A stretch of DNA of 39,785 bases from assembly GCA_018816705.1 (NCBI GenBank), contig JAHIVG010000101.1:1-39785 (forward strand), given 5' to 3'. This stretch comes from Nanobdellota archaeon (GTDB taxonomy: Archaea > Nanobdellota > Nanobdellia > Woesearchaeales > JAHIVG01). The position numbers and the translations under genes are program-made. The notes under the pieces are model-generated. The model was not told the DNA's origin. It did not search any database and worked only from the letters and a program-made list of their open reading frames with translations. Shown here piece by piece: positions 1 to 7,572 of this stretch (position 1 is the first letter of the stretch; each line of letters starts with the position of its first letter).

Positions 1-135
1 ACCAACGCACAAAGCGAAGGCTTCAACAACAAAATAAACGTAATCAAAAGAAGAGCCTACGGCTTCAGAGACCTGGAGTATTTCAAGCTGAAAATACTCC
101 AAAACTGCGGCCTAAGCCATCAGAACAAACCTTGA
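1..135 (+). CDS. ISL3-family transposase, C-terminal fragment (cut by window edge)
   Basis: The frame is open from base 1 to a TGA at 133-135 and gives 44 residues beginning TNAQSEGFNNKINVIKRRAY, followed by GFRDLEYFKLKIL. The N-E-G-NN-K-I--IKR-AYG-R----F--KI pattern is the conserved C-terminal end of ISL3 (IS204/IS1001/IS1096/IS1165) DDE transposases, where the Glu of S-E-G is the last catalytic acid. The N-terminal part lies outside the window, so it cannot be told whether the element is intact. I see no obvious terminal inverted repeat just after the stop. A MITE-like element at 590-710 lies nearby and could in principle have been moved by such an enzyme. Confidence 0.75.
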   Translation, partial: TNAQSEGFNNKINVIKRRAYGFRDLEYFKLKILQNCGLSHQNKP

Positions 136-183
136 AGAGCCTTATCTTATAATAAAGGGGAATAATGAAATGAGTCTATTCCA

Positions 184-522
184 CTAGCTCATGTAAAGAA
201 GTATCATCCTATCTTGCGGATGATAATCCTCGCCATCCAGTCCTGCCTCTTCAGCGTACTTTCTCTCAAGGAAAATCCCGCTTGCAAGCTGGACATGATC
301 TGCAATTCCAGTACCATCAACAGTTATTCTCAAGCCTTTTGTGTCTTCATCTACAGGGACCTTTATATTGACATCATCAAACAAATCAGCAATCTCAGGA
401 TGTCCGTATTCTCCGGCTGCCTTAGCTAATCCCACAAGGCACTATACTGGAGAATCCCTCTTGATGATATCCTCAAAATCACTTCCGATATTTGCTAGTA
501 CAATCCCTAACGCCTCGTTCAT
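184..522 (-). pseudogene. Small hypothetical protein interrupted by an in-frame TAG
   Basis: Reading from ATG at 522 gives 26 residues (MNEALGIVLANIGSDFEDII then KRDSPV), a TAG at 442-444, then 86 further codons in the same frame (CLVGLAKAAGEYGHPEIADL onwards) to a second TAG at 184-186. The part after the amber reads as normal acidic soluble protein, so this looks like one gene of about 112 codons with a nonsense change (CAG to TAG would be enough) or one read through at the amber. GGGGGT lies 7 bases upstream of the ATG and a TATA box near 562-576. No family recognised. A shorter product could start at GTG 433-435 after the stop. Confidence 0.5.
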
Positions 523-540
523 ATTATCAACCCCCTCATG

Positions 541-566
541 TTATCACCATTAGAAAATGGTAATAA
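541..566. promoter_or_regulatory. Imperfect palindrome between TATA box and start of the amber gene
   Basis: TTATCACCATT at 541-551 is matched by AATGGTAATAA at 556-566 (10 of 11 positions complementary). It lies between the minus-strand TATA-like CTTTTAAATATT (about 565-576) and the ATG at 522, where an archaeal repressor would block initiation. A role as an operator is inferred only from symmetry and position. Confidence 0.35.
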
Positions 567-589
567 TATTTAAAAGTTATGCTGAATGA

Positions 590-710
590 GGGTTTGTAGA
601 AAATCACTTTCATTTTTAGCCGTTAATCAGGTTATCAGCCTACTTCAACTGCCTAACTCAGCACTGAACGGCTAAAAATGAATCTTCTCTTATAGATTTT
701 CTACAAACCC
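590..710. mobile_element. MITE-like element 1 (121 bp, 16-bp TIR, 9-bp target duplication)
   Basis: The ends are a perfect 16-bp inverted repeat: GGGTTTGTAGAAAATC at 590-605 and its complement at 695-710. A second inner inverted repeat (TCATTTTTAGCCGTT near 610-624 and AACGGCTAAAAATGA near 667-681) makes the whole element a nested palindrome. Directly outside both ends is the same 9-mer GCTGAATGA (581-589 and 711-719), the mark of a transposition event. It has no coding capacity. It shares the core TGTAGAAA and the GG terminus with the element at 19419-19560, so the two probably belong to one family. Confidence 0.75.
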
Positions 711-718
711 GCTGAATG

Positions 719-765
719 ATTAAATATTTATATTACCTCATCATACCTTTTCCTAGGAGCATGAC
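719..765 (+). promoter_or_regulatory. TATA region and ribosome-binding site for the 761 gene
   Basis: ATTAAATATTTATATT follows directly after the MITE's right target duplication and is a plausible TATA region. AGGAG at 755-759 lies just before ATG 761. The insertion of the MITE therefore replaced everything upstream of this gene's promoter. Confidence 0.4.
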
Positions 766-1258
766 AAGGTATTTCGATGTCGGCGACGGCTATGTCAGAG
801 GTGGCATGGTCATCGGCTGTAAGCCGGACGTAGGTCAGCACAACCCGTTCTTCGCATTGGCGACACGCTTCAACCCCAGGGTATTGCAGCTTCCGGACTA
901 CGACCAGGAGACCCTCCACATGATATGGAAGCAGATGGACACGGTCGGAGAGTTCATCTTCCAGGAGAAACCGGTGTCCGAAAGTGGCAGCCGTTATGTG
1001 AAGGTCGCAAGCCCTTATAATCCGAGGAATCTAGTGGCTTTCAAGGACCTGGGCCAGGCAGTCGGAGCGTTCGTAGTATATGGCTGTCATGGCTCGGACA
1101 GGCAGGACGTGGATGCTGTGCTCGACGAGGTGCTCTACAGCACCAGCTCCCAAGAGCTGGAGATGGATGAGCCGGCTGTTGAGAGGCTGGTGCGGCTGGA
1201 TTTCATCCAGCTGGTGAAGAAACGGCCTGAAGAGCTGTTGAGGGAGTTCCTGCGCTGA
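761..1258 (+). CDS. Hypothetical soluble protein, 165 aa
   Basis: The ATG at 761 was chosen over one at 716 because it is preceded by AGGAG, while the upstream extension runs through the TATA region. The protein starts MTRYFDVGDGYVRGGMVIGC and has the region SRYVKVASPYNPRNLVAFKD near its middle; the C-terminus is acidic and probably helical. There are no membrane segments or signal peptide. I do not recognise a family. It is convergent with the folA-thyA operon and separated from it by 6 bp. Confidence 0.7.
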   Translation: MTRYFDVGDGYVRGGMVIGCKPDVGQHNPFFALATRFNPRVLQLPDYDQETLHMIWKQMDTVGEFIFQEKPVSESGSRYVKVASPYNPRNLVAFKDLGQAVGAFVVYGCHGSDRQDVDAVLDEVLYSTSSQELEMDEPAVERLVRLDFIQLVKKRPEELLREFLR

Positions 1259-1264
1259 GAATGC

Positions 1265-1723
1265 TCATCTTTTGTTGTAAACCACGAACTCGAACGGCCC
1301 CATGTCTTCCCTGTTGGCCTCTTCCCATTCGTTCTCGTCCCATTCCGGGAAGAAGACGTCTCCTTCATAGTCCTCTTTTATCCAGGAGATGTACATGGTG
1401 TCTGCCAGCGGAAGGAACTGCTTGTAGATGGATGCACCGCCGCAGATGAATATGTCGTTGCCGTAGGACTCGGCCTTCTCGATCGCTTCAGGGATAGTGG
1501 TGCAGACGTCCACGCCAGGGATCTCTACAGGTTTGAGGCTGAGGATGATATTATTGCGGTTGGGCAATGCTTTGCCGATGCTCTCATATGTCTTCAGGCC
1601 CATGATGCATGTGTTGCCCAGGGTGAGCTCGCGGAAGTTATGCATGTCCTCAGGGATGTTCCAGGGCAGCTCGTTGCCTTTCCCTATTATTTTTTTCTCA
1701 GTCATTGCGGCTATGATTATCAT
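1265..1723 (-). CDS. folA: Dihydrofolate reductase
   Basis: Reduces 7,8-dihydrofolate to tetrahydrofolate with NADPH, regenerating the cofactor oxidised by ThyA. The 152 residues have the usual DHFR order: MIIIAAMTEKKIIGKGNELP at the N-terminus, WNIPEDM with the catalytic acid at Asp26, IMGLKTYESIG (about 40-50), and the NADPH-binding ICGGASIYKQFLP in the C-terminal half. Length is typical of bacterial FolA. Its start overlaps the thyA stop by 4 bp (ATGA), so it is translated from the same transcript. DHFR is patchy in archaea, so this pair was probably gained laterally (inference). Confidence 0.95.
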   Translation of the reverse strand: MIIIAAMTEKKIIGKGNELPWNIPEDMHNFRELTLGNTCIMGLKTYESIGKALPNRNNIILSLKPVEIPGVDVCTTIPEAIEKAESYGNDIFICGGASIYKQFLPLADTMYISWIKEDYEGDVFFPEWDENEWEEANREDMGPFEFVVYNKR

Positions 1724-2580
1724 ACTGCCACCTCGAACTTGATCTTTGGATAGGGGTCATAGCCTTCCAGCTTCACATCATCGAAGCCCAGGCTCCAGAA
1801 GGACTTGTCCGCTATCTTCAGCTTTGGAAGCTGCTTGGGTTTTCTCTTGAGCTGTTCCTTGAGGCCTTCGACGTGGTTCTCGTAGATGTGGCAGTCCACC
1901 AGCGTGTGGGCGAACTCCCCTGCCTTGTAGCCGGTCTCCTTTGCTAACAGCATTGTCAGCAGTGAGTAGCATGCCAGGTTGAACGGGACTCCTAAAGCGA
2001 CGTCTGCCGAGCGCTGCGTGAGGTGGCAGTTGAGCTTGCCTGCAAGGACATTGAAGCAGAAGGTGTAATGGCATGGCGGCAGTAGGCTCTCTGCCGCGTT
2101 CGCAGGGTGCCATGCTGAAACGACCATCCTTCTCAGGTTTCTTGTCGTCGGGTTGGTCTTTATCTCTTTGAGTGTGTCGATGATGTATTGTATCTGGTCA
2201 AAGGTCTTCTGGCCGTCAGCTTCAGTCCTGACCCACTTCTCGCCCCATCTCTCGCCTTTCAGGCCGATGTTGGGGAGTGGGAACCTGCGCCAGAACCGGC
2301 CGTAAGCAGTCTCCAATTGGCCCTTCTCATTGCTCCAGGCATTCCATATCTTGGTCTTCTCCCTCAGGGTGCGGATGTGCTCCTCTCCGCTGAGGTACCA
2401 GAACAGCTCGTGCAGCATGGAGTTGAAGTACATCTGCTTCGTTGTCAGGAGAGGGTAGCCCTTGTTTAGGTCGACCTTGTAGAAATAGGCGAAGACTGAC
2501 CTCGTGGAGACACCTGTGCGTGTGTCTTTCTTGACGCCGTTCTCTAACACGTACCGGACCATGTCTAGATATTCTTTCAT
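1720..2580 (-). CDS. thyA: Thymidylate synthase (ThyA type)
   Basis: Methylates dUMP to dTMP using 5,10-methylene-THF, releasing dihydrofolate. The 286-residue product has the phosphate-binding DTRTGVST (19-26), ELFWYLSGE (58-66), the catalytic Cys170 in PPCHYTFCFNV, the QRSADVALGVPFN region (189-201) and DCHIYENH near 230-240. It is first in an operon with folA, so methylene-THF use and DHF recycling are produced together. A TATA-like TTTTTATATC lies at about 2607-2616. The one-carbon donor would come from the GlyA encoded at 22547. Confidence 0.97.
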   Translation of the reverse strand: MKEYLDMVRYVLENGVKKDTRTGVSTRSVFAYFYKVDLNKGYPLLTTKQMYFNSMLHELFWYLSGEEHIRTLREKTKIWNAWSNEKGQLETAYGRFWRRFPLPNIGLKGERWGEKWVRTEADGQKTFDQIQYIIDTLKEIKTNPTTRNLRRMVVSAWHPANAAESLLPPCHYTFCFNVLAGKLNCHLTQRSADVALGVPFNLACYSLLTMLLAKETGYKAGEFAHTLVDCHIYENHVEGLKEQLKRKPKQLPKLKIADKSFWSLGFDDVKLEGYDPYPKIKFEVAV

Positions 2581-2682
2581 TCCATAATTGCGGGTGATGG
2601 GGTGATATAAAAATTTTTAGGAAGCATTGCAAATTAAACACCTAATGGCTCTCAATAGGAATTACTTATTTTTTACTCCCAA

Positions 2683-2712
2683 ATGGTGACAAATCGAAAC
2701 ATTTATAAATAA
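2683..2712 (+). promoter_or_regulatory. Promoter of the aspartate racemase operon
   Basis: TGGTGACAAATCGAAACATT followed by TATAAAT is a BRE/TATA pair. A near copy stands on the minus strand upstream of the MraZ-like gene (about 8106-8136) and a related one precedes the Cys-rich gene (16473-16490). All three share GAAACATTTAT, so this is a common promoter type of the genome. Transcription should start near 2735. Confidence 0.6.
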
Positions 2713-2751
2713 CCTATATTCTCCCTGAAACCATGAAACAAATGCTATCGA

Positions 2752-3498
2752 GTGGGGAAACAGCACAGCGAAGTGCTGGTCGTCTTCATCAGCGGTAGCT
2801 CTGGTTCTCGCTTCAAGACAATCGGCATCCTCGGCGGCATGGGCCCTGAGAGCACTGCTGAGCTATATCTGAGGATAATCAAGCTCTTTCAGAAGAAATT
2901 CGGCGCGAAATATGATGATGATTACCCTGAGATGATCATCTATAACCTGCCTATACCTGATGTAGTGGAAGATCCTACCAGAATGCAGGATATTAGGGAT
3001 ATGCTTGTTGAGGATGCGAAGAAGCTAGAGGCTCTGGGCGTCGATATTATCGGTGTCGCGTGCAACACTGTTGATTTCTTCATGCCGGTGATGAGAGAGG
3101 CCGTTTCAATACCTATATTGAGCATAATAGATGAGATAAGGGAGAAGGTCAAGCGGAAGGAGAAGGTAGGCATACTAGCGACTGAGATGGCGATAAAGGA
3201 AGGGCTCTTTGACTCATTAGGGCCTGAGCTGATACTTCCCACCGAAGCGCAGAGGAAGCTGCTGACAAGGATCATAATGAACATACTTTCAGGCAGGCGC
3301 TACAGCGATGACGCTTCGCAGATAAACACCATGGTCAAGAGTATGCAAGATGATGGTGCGGATCTCGTCGTGCTGGGCTGCACAGACCTACCATTAATCT
3401 ACAGAAGAAGAAAAGGTGTGATTGATACTATTGACATCCTAGCTGAAGCTCTTGTAAGAGAATCAAGCCGCCCGGGCTCAAAACGGGGAGGAGATTGA
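2752..3498 (+). CDS. Aspartate/glutamate racemase family protein
   Basis: Cofactor-independent racemase of the Asp/Glu/hydantoin racemase superfamily, probably interconverting L- and D-aspartate or a related amino acid. The core begins KTIGILGGMGPESTAELY, with the two catalytic cysteines in GVACNT and VLGCTDLPL; the length fits the family. The start is uncertain: GTG 2752 opens the frame but adds about 21 residues before the usual family start near 2812, and an ATG at 2733 is in another frame. It heads a run of plus-strand genes that includes two frameshifted ones. Confidence 0.85.
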   Translation: MGKQHSEVLVVFISGSSGSRFKTIGILGGMGPESTAELYLRIIKLFQKKFGAKYDDDYPEMIIYNLPIPDVVEDPTRMQDIRDMLVEDAKKLEALGVDIIGVACNTVDFFMPVMREAVSIPILSIIDEIREKVKRKEKVGILATEMAIKEGLFDSLGPELILPTEAQRKLLTRIIMNILSGRRYSDDASQINTMVKSMQDDGADLVVLGCTDLPLIYRRRKGVIDTIDILAEALVRESSRPGSKRGGD

Positions 3499-3499
3499 A

Positions 3500-4589
3500 A
3501 TGTTTGATCCAGAACCTTATAGATGGGCATTGATGACCGATCCGAAGCGGTATACACCAAAGCGGGTAGAAACAGGACTGCGAATTCCGCCGTCAGGCAT
3601 GGAAAACCAAGCGGAAGGCAGCTCATCAGCGCGACCTAGCGACAGCTCTTGTCTTCATTGCCGGCCTAGAATATGGCTCAACTGATGAAAAACCGATTGT
3701 TCCAGGCAAGATGTTCATGGGTTTCGGATATAATCCATCGTTGGTAACGTCCGGCGAGAGGCTGGACATGTTGCAATTCTTCGCAGGGATGAAGAGATTA
3801 ACTCCAGTGAATGAATGGTGCGTATGGGATGCATCCGGATACTACATCATCAACAAGGTCCCTAGGAAGAAGATCATCAAACTCGGCGACAAACCTAAGG
3901 CGTCAGACCTGATCGAGGTGTTCATCAACGAGCAGGATAGGCCAAAGCGATGGGAGATACGCGAGAACTGCGACCTGAGATCTTCATACCTGCAGAAGAT
4001 GCTTGTGATAGCGGAGGTCGAAGGCTTGTACATCGATTCAAGGGAAATCTTCAGAAGTCAAGATACAGGATTCATAGATGCATTCTCGGAGTCATTGGAG
4101 TTTACATCTTGGCTAAGACAAGAGAAGCCTGAGTTGTATTCAAAAGTGACTGTGTCAAATCCCAATCCAGCAAGCTCATATTATCTGCCGCTCGAACTGG
4201 CAGAAACCATATACTTACAGGAAACATTCGGGATTACAGGGAAGTTCGGACCGAAGACCGAGGAGTTCTTCGACGAATGCATAATGATACAGCAGATAGG
4301 CAGAGAGAAAAGATATGATTTCGCCTGGGTTCCTGTGCCCCCTGAAGGAATACCTGTGCCGTATCTAGGCTCTTCAGCACGCTGCATCAGGACATTCAAT
4401 GATGAAGCTTCAATTAGGGACAAGCTCAAGGACAAGGAGTACAGAGAATATGTAGGTTCTTTTATGGGTCGGTTCTGGCTTGATGGGGAGACACTTGAAG
4501 ATTGTGTTTGTTGGATGTTGGATCTATTGAACGAAGAGGGATTAGTTGAAAAAATTAATCAGCCATGCGGGCCCAAAACGCGGAGGTAA
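3500..4589 (+). pseudogene. Hypothetical gene with an apparent frameshift near 3575-3600
   Basis: ATG 3500 lies just after the racemase stop, with GGAGGAGAT upstream, and reads MFDPEPYRWALMTDPKRYTP. That frame then turns Ser/Pro-rich and ends at 3685. From about 3590 the frame of the downstream ORF (stop at 4587-4589) reads a good protein sequence, RDLATALVFIAGLEYGSTDE, before its first ATG at 3711. The simplest reading is one gene of about 360 codons with a +1 shift. The main part (from 3711, 292 aa) has no membrane segments; features include WCVWDASGYYIINK and a C-terminal GRFWLDGETLEDCVCWML. No family recognised. Alternatives are a sequencing error or real translation from 3711. Confidence 0.5.
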
Positions 4590-4594
4590 TGAAT

Positions 4595-4757
4595 ATGGAA
4601 ATGAAGAAATACAGAATAAGATATGTCGGCGAAGGAGTGGGAGCACCTGAATTTGTCATCAAAGGCTCACCTGCAGATGCGGAACGCAGTGATTGCCTTC
4701 ACCGATGTGGTTGAAGAACAGCAGGAATTGTATGAACCGCTTCAGCCGAACGAATGA
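4595..4757 (+). pseudogene. Small hypothetical gene with a frameshift near 4680
   Basis: GGAGGT at 4582-4587 precedes ATG 4595 (MEMKKYRIRYVGEGVGAPEF), which runs through GSPADAE and then stops early in that frame. In the +1 frame the sequence continues naturally as RNAVIAFTDVVEEQQELYEP to a TGA at 4755-4757. The repaired product would be about 54 residues. It follows the other frameshifted gene with overlapping stop and start, so both may have decayed together. Function unknown. Confidence 0.45.
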
Positions 4758-4867
4758 TTTTTTTTCTTTTCCTTTATCTCCCACTCGCACTCGAGCCCTT
4801 TGGGGAAGATGACCCAGTCTCCAGCTCTGAACTCGAAGTCGCCTGCTTCGCAGTGCACGATGGTCGC
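4742..4867 (-). pseudogene. Cupin gene remnant (C-terminal part)
   Basis: The minus strand reads IVHCEAGDFEFRAGDWVIFP then KGLECEWEIKEKKKNHSFG and a stop at 4742-4744. This matches the C-terminal half of the intact cupin at 6858-7118, which has KAGDWVIFPKGLECEWDIKE and ends KFG. A TAA at 4868-4870 closes the frame upstream and the N-terminal half is missing. It overlaps the tail of the small gene at 4595-4757 on the other strand. It is best read as a truncated duplicate. Confidence 0.7.
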
Positions 4868-4915
4868 TTACAAGAATAAAGCATATACATGACCTGACAG
4901 TGATAGAAATCAGCA

Positions 4916-5092
4916 ACATTTAAATACAACCAATGCTTCCCCTCCAATATGGCATCAAAGAGTGATTGTCGGTGGCGTTAGGTTCTTTCTAGATACATCA
5001 ATATTCAAGGTTTCCAGTGGATTCTGGCGTTAGCCATATATTCGTAACTTAATCTAGTCGGATCAACAGCAGTCTAATCAGAGGTAATCAAA
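4916..5092 (+). promoter_or_regulatory. trpB promoter and long leader with a 10-codon Arg-Trp-Arg ORF
   Basis: ACATTTAAATAC at 4916-4927 is a strong TATA box. About 25 bp downstream, an ATG at 4949 opens MASKSDCRWR and a TAG at 4979-4981. trpB begins only at 5093, giving a leader of about 144 nt, unusual in a window where most genes are leaderless. The nonamer TGGCGTTAG occurs twice (4973-4981 and 5024-5032). GAGGTAATC precedes the trpB ATG. A Trp- or Arg-responsive leader is possible, but there is only one Trp codon and no clear terminator hairpin. Confidence 0.4.
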
Positions 5093-6244
5093 ATGAAAGG
5101 GACATTCGGACAGTATGGAGGGCAATATGTGCCCCCGCAACTACAAGGATACCTTGATGAGCTCGAGAGCTCATATGAGGGGATAAAGAAGGATAGGAAG
5201 TTCCAGGCAGAGATGAAGCATCTGCTGTCGGACTATGTAGGCAGGCCGAGCCCGCTCTATCTATCAGCTAAGCTCAGCAAAAGGCTTGGTTTTAAGGTAT
5301 ACCTCAAGAGGGAAGACCTGAACCACACAGGCGCGCACAAGATAAACAACACGCTCGGCCAGGCCCTGATAGCGAAGCATATGAGCCGGAAGGAGGTCAT
5401 CGCCGAGACCGGTGCGGGCCAGCACGGGGTCGCGACGGCGACGGCAGCGGCATTGCTCGGGCTTAGGTGCAGGATCTTCATGGGCGAGGTCGATGCAGAG
5501 AAACAGCGGCTGAATGTGTACAGGATGCAGATGCTAGGCGCACAGGTACACATAGTCAAGTCCGGCCTGCGCACATTGAAGGAAGCAGTGGATGAGGCCA
5601 TCGGATACCTGATAGAACATCCTGAGGTCTATTATCTCCTCGGGAGCGTCGTCGGCCCGCACCCATACCCGACCATGGTCCGGGATTTCCAGGCAGTCAT
5701 CGGGAAGGAAGCGAGGAAGCAGATACTCGAGAAGGAAGGGAAGCTGCCTGATGCGCTTGTCGCCTGTGTCGGCGGCGGCAGCAACGCCATGGGACTCTTC
5801 TATGAGTTCCTCAATGATGACGTCGAGCTGCACGCTGTGGAGCCCGCAGGCAAGGGCCTTGAGACCGGCAAGCATGCAGCCACACTCACACTAGGCACAC
5901 CAGGCGTGATACACGGCTTCAGATGCCTATTGCTCCAGGACAAGGAAGGCAATCCGATGGAAGTTTATTCCATCGCTTCAGGGCTGGACTATCCAGGAGT
6001 TGGCCCCGAGCCGAGCATGCTGAAGGACATCAAGCGCTTAAGGTACGGGACAGTGACAGACAAGGAAGCAGTGGATGCCTTCCACATGCTTAGCAGGGAG
6101 GAAGGCCTTATCCCTGCACTGGAATCCGCGCATGCCGTGGCATATCTTGACAAGGAAAGGGCTGCGTTCAAGGGCAAGATAGTGATCCTGAACCTTTCAG
6201 GCAGAGGCGACAAGGATGTGGAGACCGTAAGCAAGCTAGGCTGA
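5093..6244 (+). CDS. trpB: Tryptophan synthase beta chain
   Basis: PLP enzyme that condenses indole and L-serine to L-tryptophan. The 383 residues start MKGTFGQYGGQYVPPQLQGY and carry the PLP lysine K83 in HTGAHKINN, ETGAGQHG near 103-110, and the phosphate-binding GGGSNAMG. The length and N-terminal GQYGGQYVP are of the TrpB1 type that normally works with TrpA, yet no trpA or other trp gene is in the window. A stand-alone TrpB could salvage environmental or partner-derived indole. Its last 9 bp overlap the convergent membrane-protein gene. Confidence 0.95.
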   Translation: MKGTFGQYGGQYVPPQLQGYLDELESSYEGIKKDRKFQAEMKHLLSDYVGRPSPLYLSAKLSKRLGFKVYLKREDLNHTGAHKINNTLGQALIAKHMSRKEVIAETGAGQHGVATATAAALLGLRCRIFMGEVDAEKQRLNVYRMQMLGAQVHIVKSGLRTLKEAVDEAIGYLIEHPEVYYLLGSVVGPHPYPTMVRDFQAVIGKEARKQILEKEGKLPDALVACVGGGSNAMGLFYEFLNDDVELHAVEPAGKGLETGKHAATLTLGTPGVIHGFRCLLLQDKEGNPMEVYSIASGLDYPGVGPEPSMLKDIKRLRYGTVTDKEAVDAFHMLSREEGLIPALESAHAVAYLDKERAAFKGKIVILNLSGRGDKDVETVSKLG

Positions 6245-6856
6245 CGCCTGGAATTTTTTTCTTTCTTTCATATGCCATATAACATCAAAAAATATCTTAA
6301 GGAGCAGGAAGGGCAGGAGGAAGAAAGACGGCTTCTTCAGGCTCATCACGACAAAAGCTCCGAGGATGATCGTGACGTGCATGACAGCTATCCTTGCATA
6401 GGGCTGGAACATCAGCTTGATAATGTCCGCTTGGTTGTATTCCTTTTTCTTTATGTAATTGGCGTAGAAGGAGTATGCATGGCTGGCGGACAGCAGCACG
6501 AAACCTATCGCCACGTCTAATAGGAGCCTTGACAGGTTAAGATTCTGCAGCTTGGATGACACCAAACCTATAGCGACCAGAAATACCAGATGCACTAACA
6601 TGAAAGCTCCATAATGTATCATGAAAAAGGGGACCAGGAACAGCTTTACCAGATGCCCTGAAGTGTGTGTTTCAATCCTGGCCAGGATTATCTTTAAGAC
6701 ATTGAAGAACCCGATTATTACTGACTCAGACCAGTATAATATGAGAATTGACGCGATGCTGAAGTTGAAGAAGAGCACACCTAACAATGGAAGCAGATTC
6801 GCGGCCACTAGAAAGTATATGGAGAGATACTTCCTGTTCAAGCAGTCGCGGATCAT
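6236..6856 (-). CDS. Polytopic membrane protein (DUF6498-like)
   Basis: A 206-residue protein with about five hydrophobic segments: YFLVAANLLPLLGVLFFNFS, a short one with ILILYWSESVIIGFFNVLKI, LFLVPFFMIHYGAFMLVHLV, a mid-protein segment near LLLDVAIGFVLL, and C-terminal AVMHVTIILGAFVVM and LLPFLLLKIFFDVIWH. The WSESVIIGFFNVLKI motif followed by FMIHYG is typical of DUF6498 membrane proteins (family from memory). It lies 2 bp after the cupin gene on the same strand and is probably cotranscribed with it. Function unknown. Confidence 0.75.
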   Translation of the reverse strand: MIRDCLNRKYLSIYFLVAANLLPLLGVLFFNFSIASILILYWSESVIIGFFNVLKIILARIETHTSGHLVKLFLVPFFMIHYGAFMLVHLVFLVAIGLVSSKLQNLNLSRLLLDVAIGFVLLSASHAYSFYANYIKKKEYNQADIIKLMFQPYARIAVMHVTIILGAFVVMSLKKPSFFLLPFLLLKIFFDVIWHMKERKKFQASA

Positions 6857-6857
6857 T

Positions 6858-7118
6858 TTAACCGAACTTGTAATGCTTCTTTATCTTCTCCTTGATATCC
6901 CACTCACATTCGAGGCCTTTGGGGAATATGACCCAGTCGCCGGCCTTGAGCTTCGATTCGCCTGCGTCGCTTTGTATTACAGCCTTGCCTTCTATTATGA
7001 GGCAGGTCTCCTTGTCCTCATAGCTCCAGGGGAATGTTGAGCGCTCTTTCTCCCATATCGGCCAGGATTCAGCCGTCTCCCTCTCCTCCTCGGTCGGTTC
7101 GCGTATTTTGGGTTTCAT
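6858..7118 (-). CDS. Small single-domain cupin
   Basis: An 86-residue cupin with LIIEGKAVI, a glycine turn, and LKAGDWVIFPKGLECEWDI, the pattern of the cupin_3 group whose members bind small carboxylates or sugars. The start at 7118 (MKPKIREPTEEERETAE) was chosen over 7136 because the TATA box at about 7139-7149 puts the transcript start at about 7120. The N-terminal Trp/Glu-rich arm is usual for the family. A truncated copy lies at 4742-4867. Substrate unknown. Confidence 0.8.
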   Translation of the reverse strand: MKPKIREPTEEERETAESWPIWEKERSTFPWSYEDKETCLIIEGKAVIQSDAGESKLKAGDWVIFPKGLECEWDIKEKIKKHYKFG

Positions 7119-7136
7119 ATCATAATGATCAATCAC

Positions 7137-7152
7137 AAGATATAAATAACTA
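7137..7152. promoter_or_regulatory. Divergent TATA region between cupin and Nudix genes
   Basis: AAGATATAAATAAC works as a TATA box in both directions: minus strand toward the cupin ATG at 7118 and plus strand toward the Nudix ATG at 7171. Both distances are about 25 bp, so both mRNAs should be leaderless. Confidence 0.55.
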
Positions 7153-7170
7153 TCGACCTATAGATAGGGC

Positions 7171-7572
7171 ATGAAACAAACCCACAGCGCGGGCGGAGTC
7201 GTGATGAACGGAGAGAGAGTTCTCGTCGTCAGCCAGCGAGGCATTTCATGGTCCTTGCCCAAAGGCCACGTGAACCAAGGGGAGGACCTGTTGGACGCTG
7301 CGAAGCGTGAGATCCATGAGGAGACAGGTGTCTCTGAACTCGGATTCATCAAGGACCTTGGCAGCTATGAGCGGATAGCAGGTAACGACCCCGAAGAGCG
7401 CAAGACAATCCACATGTTCCTCTTCAAGACAGGGCAGGAAGAGCTGAAGCCTCAGGACAAGGACAATCCGGAAGCGAGATGGGTGCCGAAGGATGAGGTC
7501 GCAGAGCTTCTTACGCATAAGGAAGACAAGGAGTTCTACATTGAGTTTCAGACCGGCCTCAAGATGAAATAG
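7171..7572 (+). CDS. Nudix hydrolase
   Basis: Hydrolyses a nucleoside diphosphate linked to another group (exact substrate not predictable). The complete Nudix box spans residues 32-54: GHVNQGEDLLDAAKREIHEE then TGV, with all metal-binding glutamates (REIHEETG) present. At 133 residues it is a minimal single-domain member. The start METs the leaderless rule from the shared TATA at 7139. Its last 25 bp overlap the convergent MraZ/AbrB-like gene. Confidence 0.92.
   Translation: MKQTHSAGGVVMNGERVLVVSQRGISWSLPKGHVNQGEDLLDAAKREIHEETGVSELGFIKDLGSYERIAGNDPEERKTIHMFLFKTGQEELKPQDKDNPEARWVPKDEVAELLTHKEDKEFYIEFQTGLKMK

Noticed and set aside
716-760. N-terminal extension of the 761 gene from ATG 716
   Set aside because: The extension crosses the TATA region and the MITE target duplication, and ATG 761 has a ribosome-binding site.
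2733-2798. ATG 2733 as start of the racemase
   Set aside because: It is in a different frame and stops after 21 codons.
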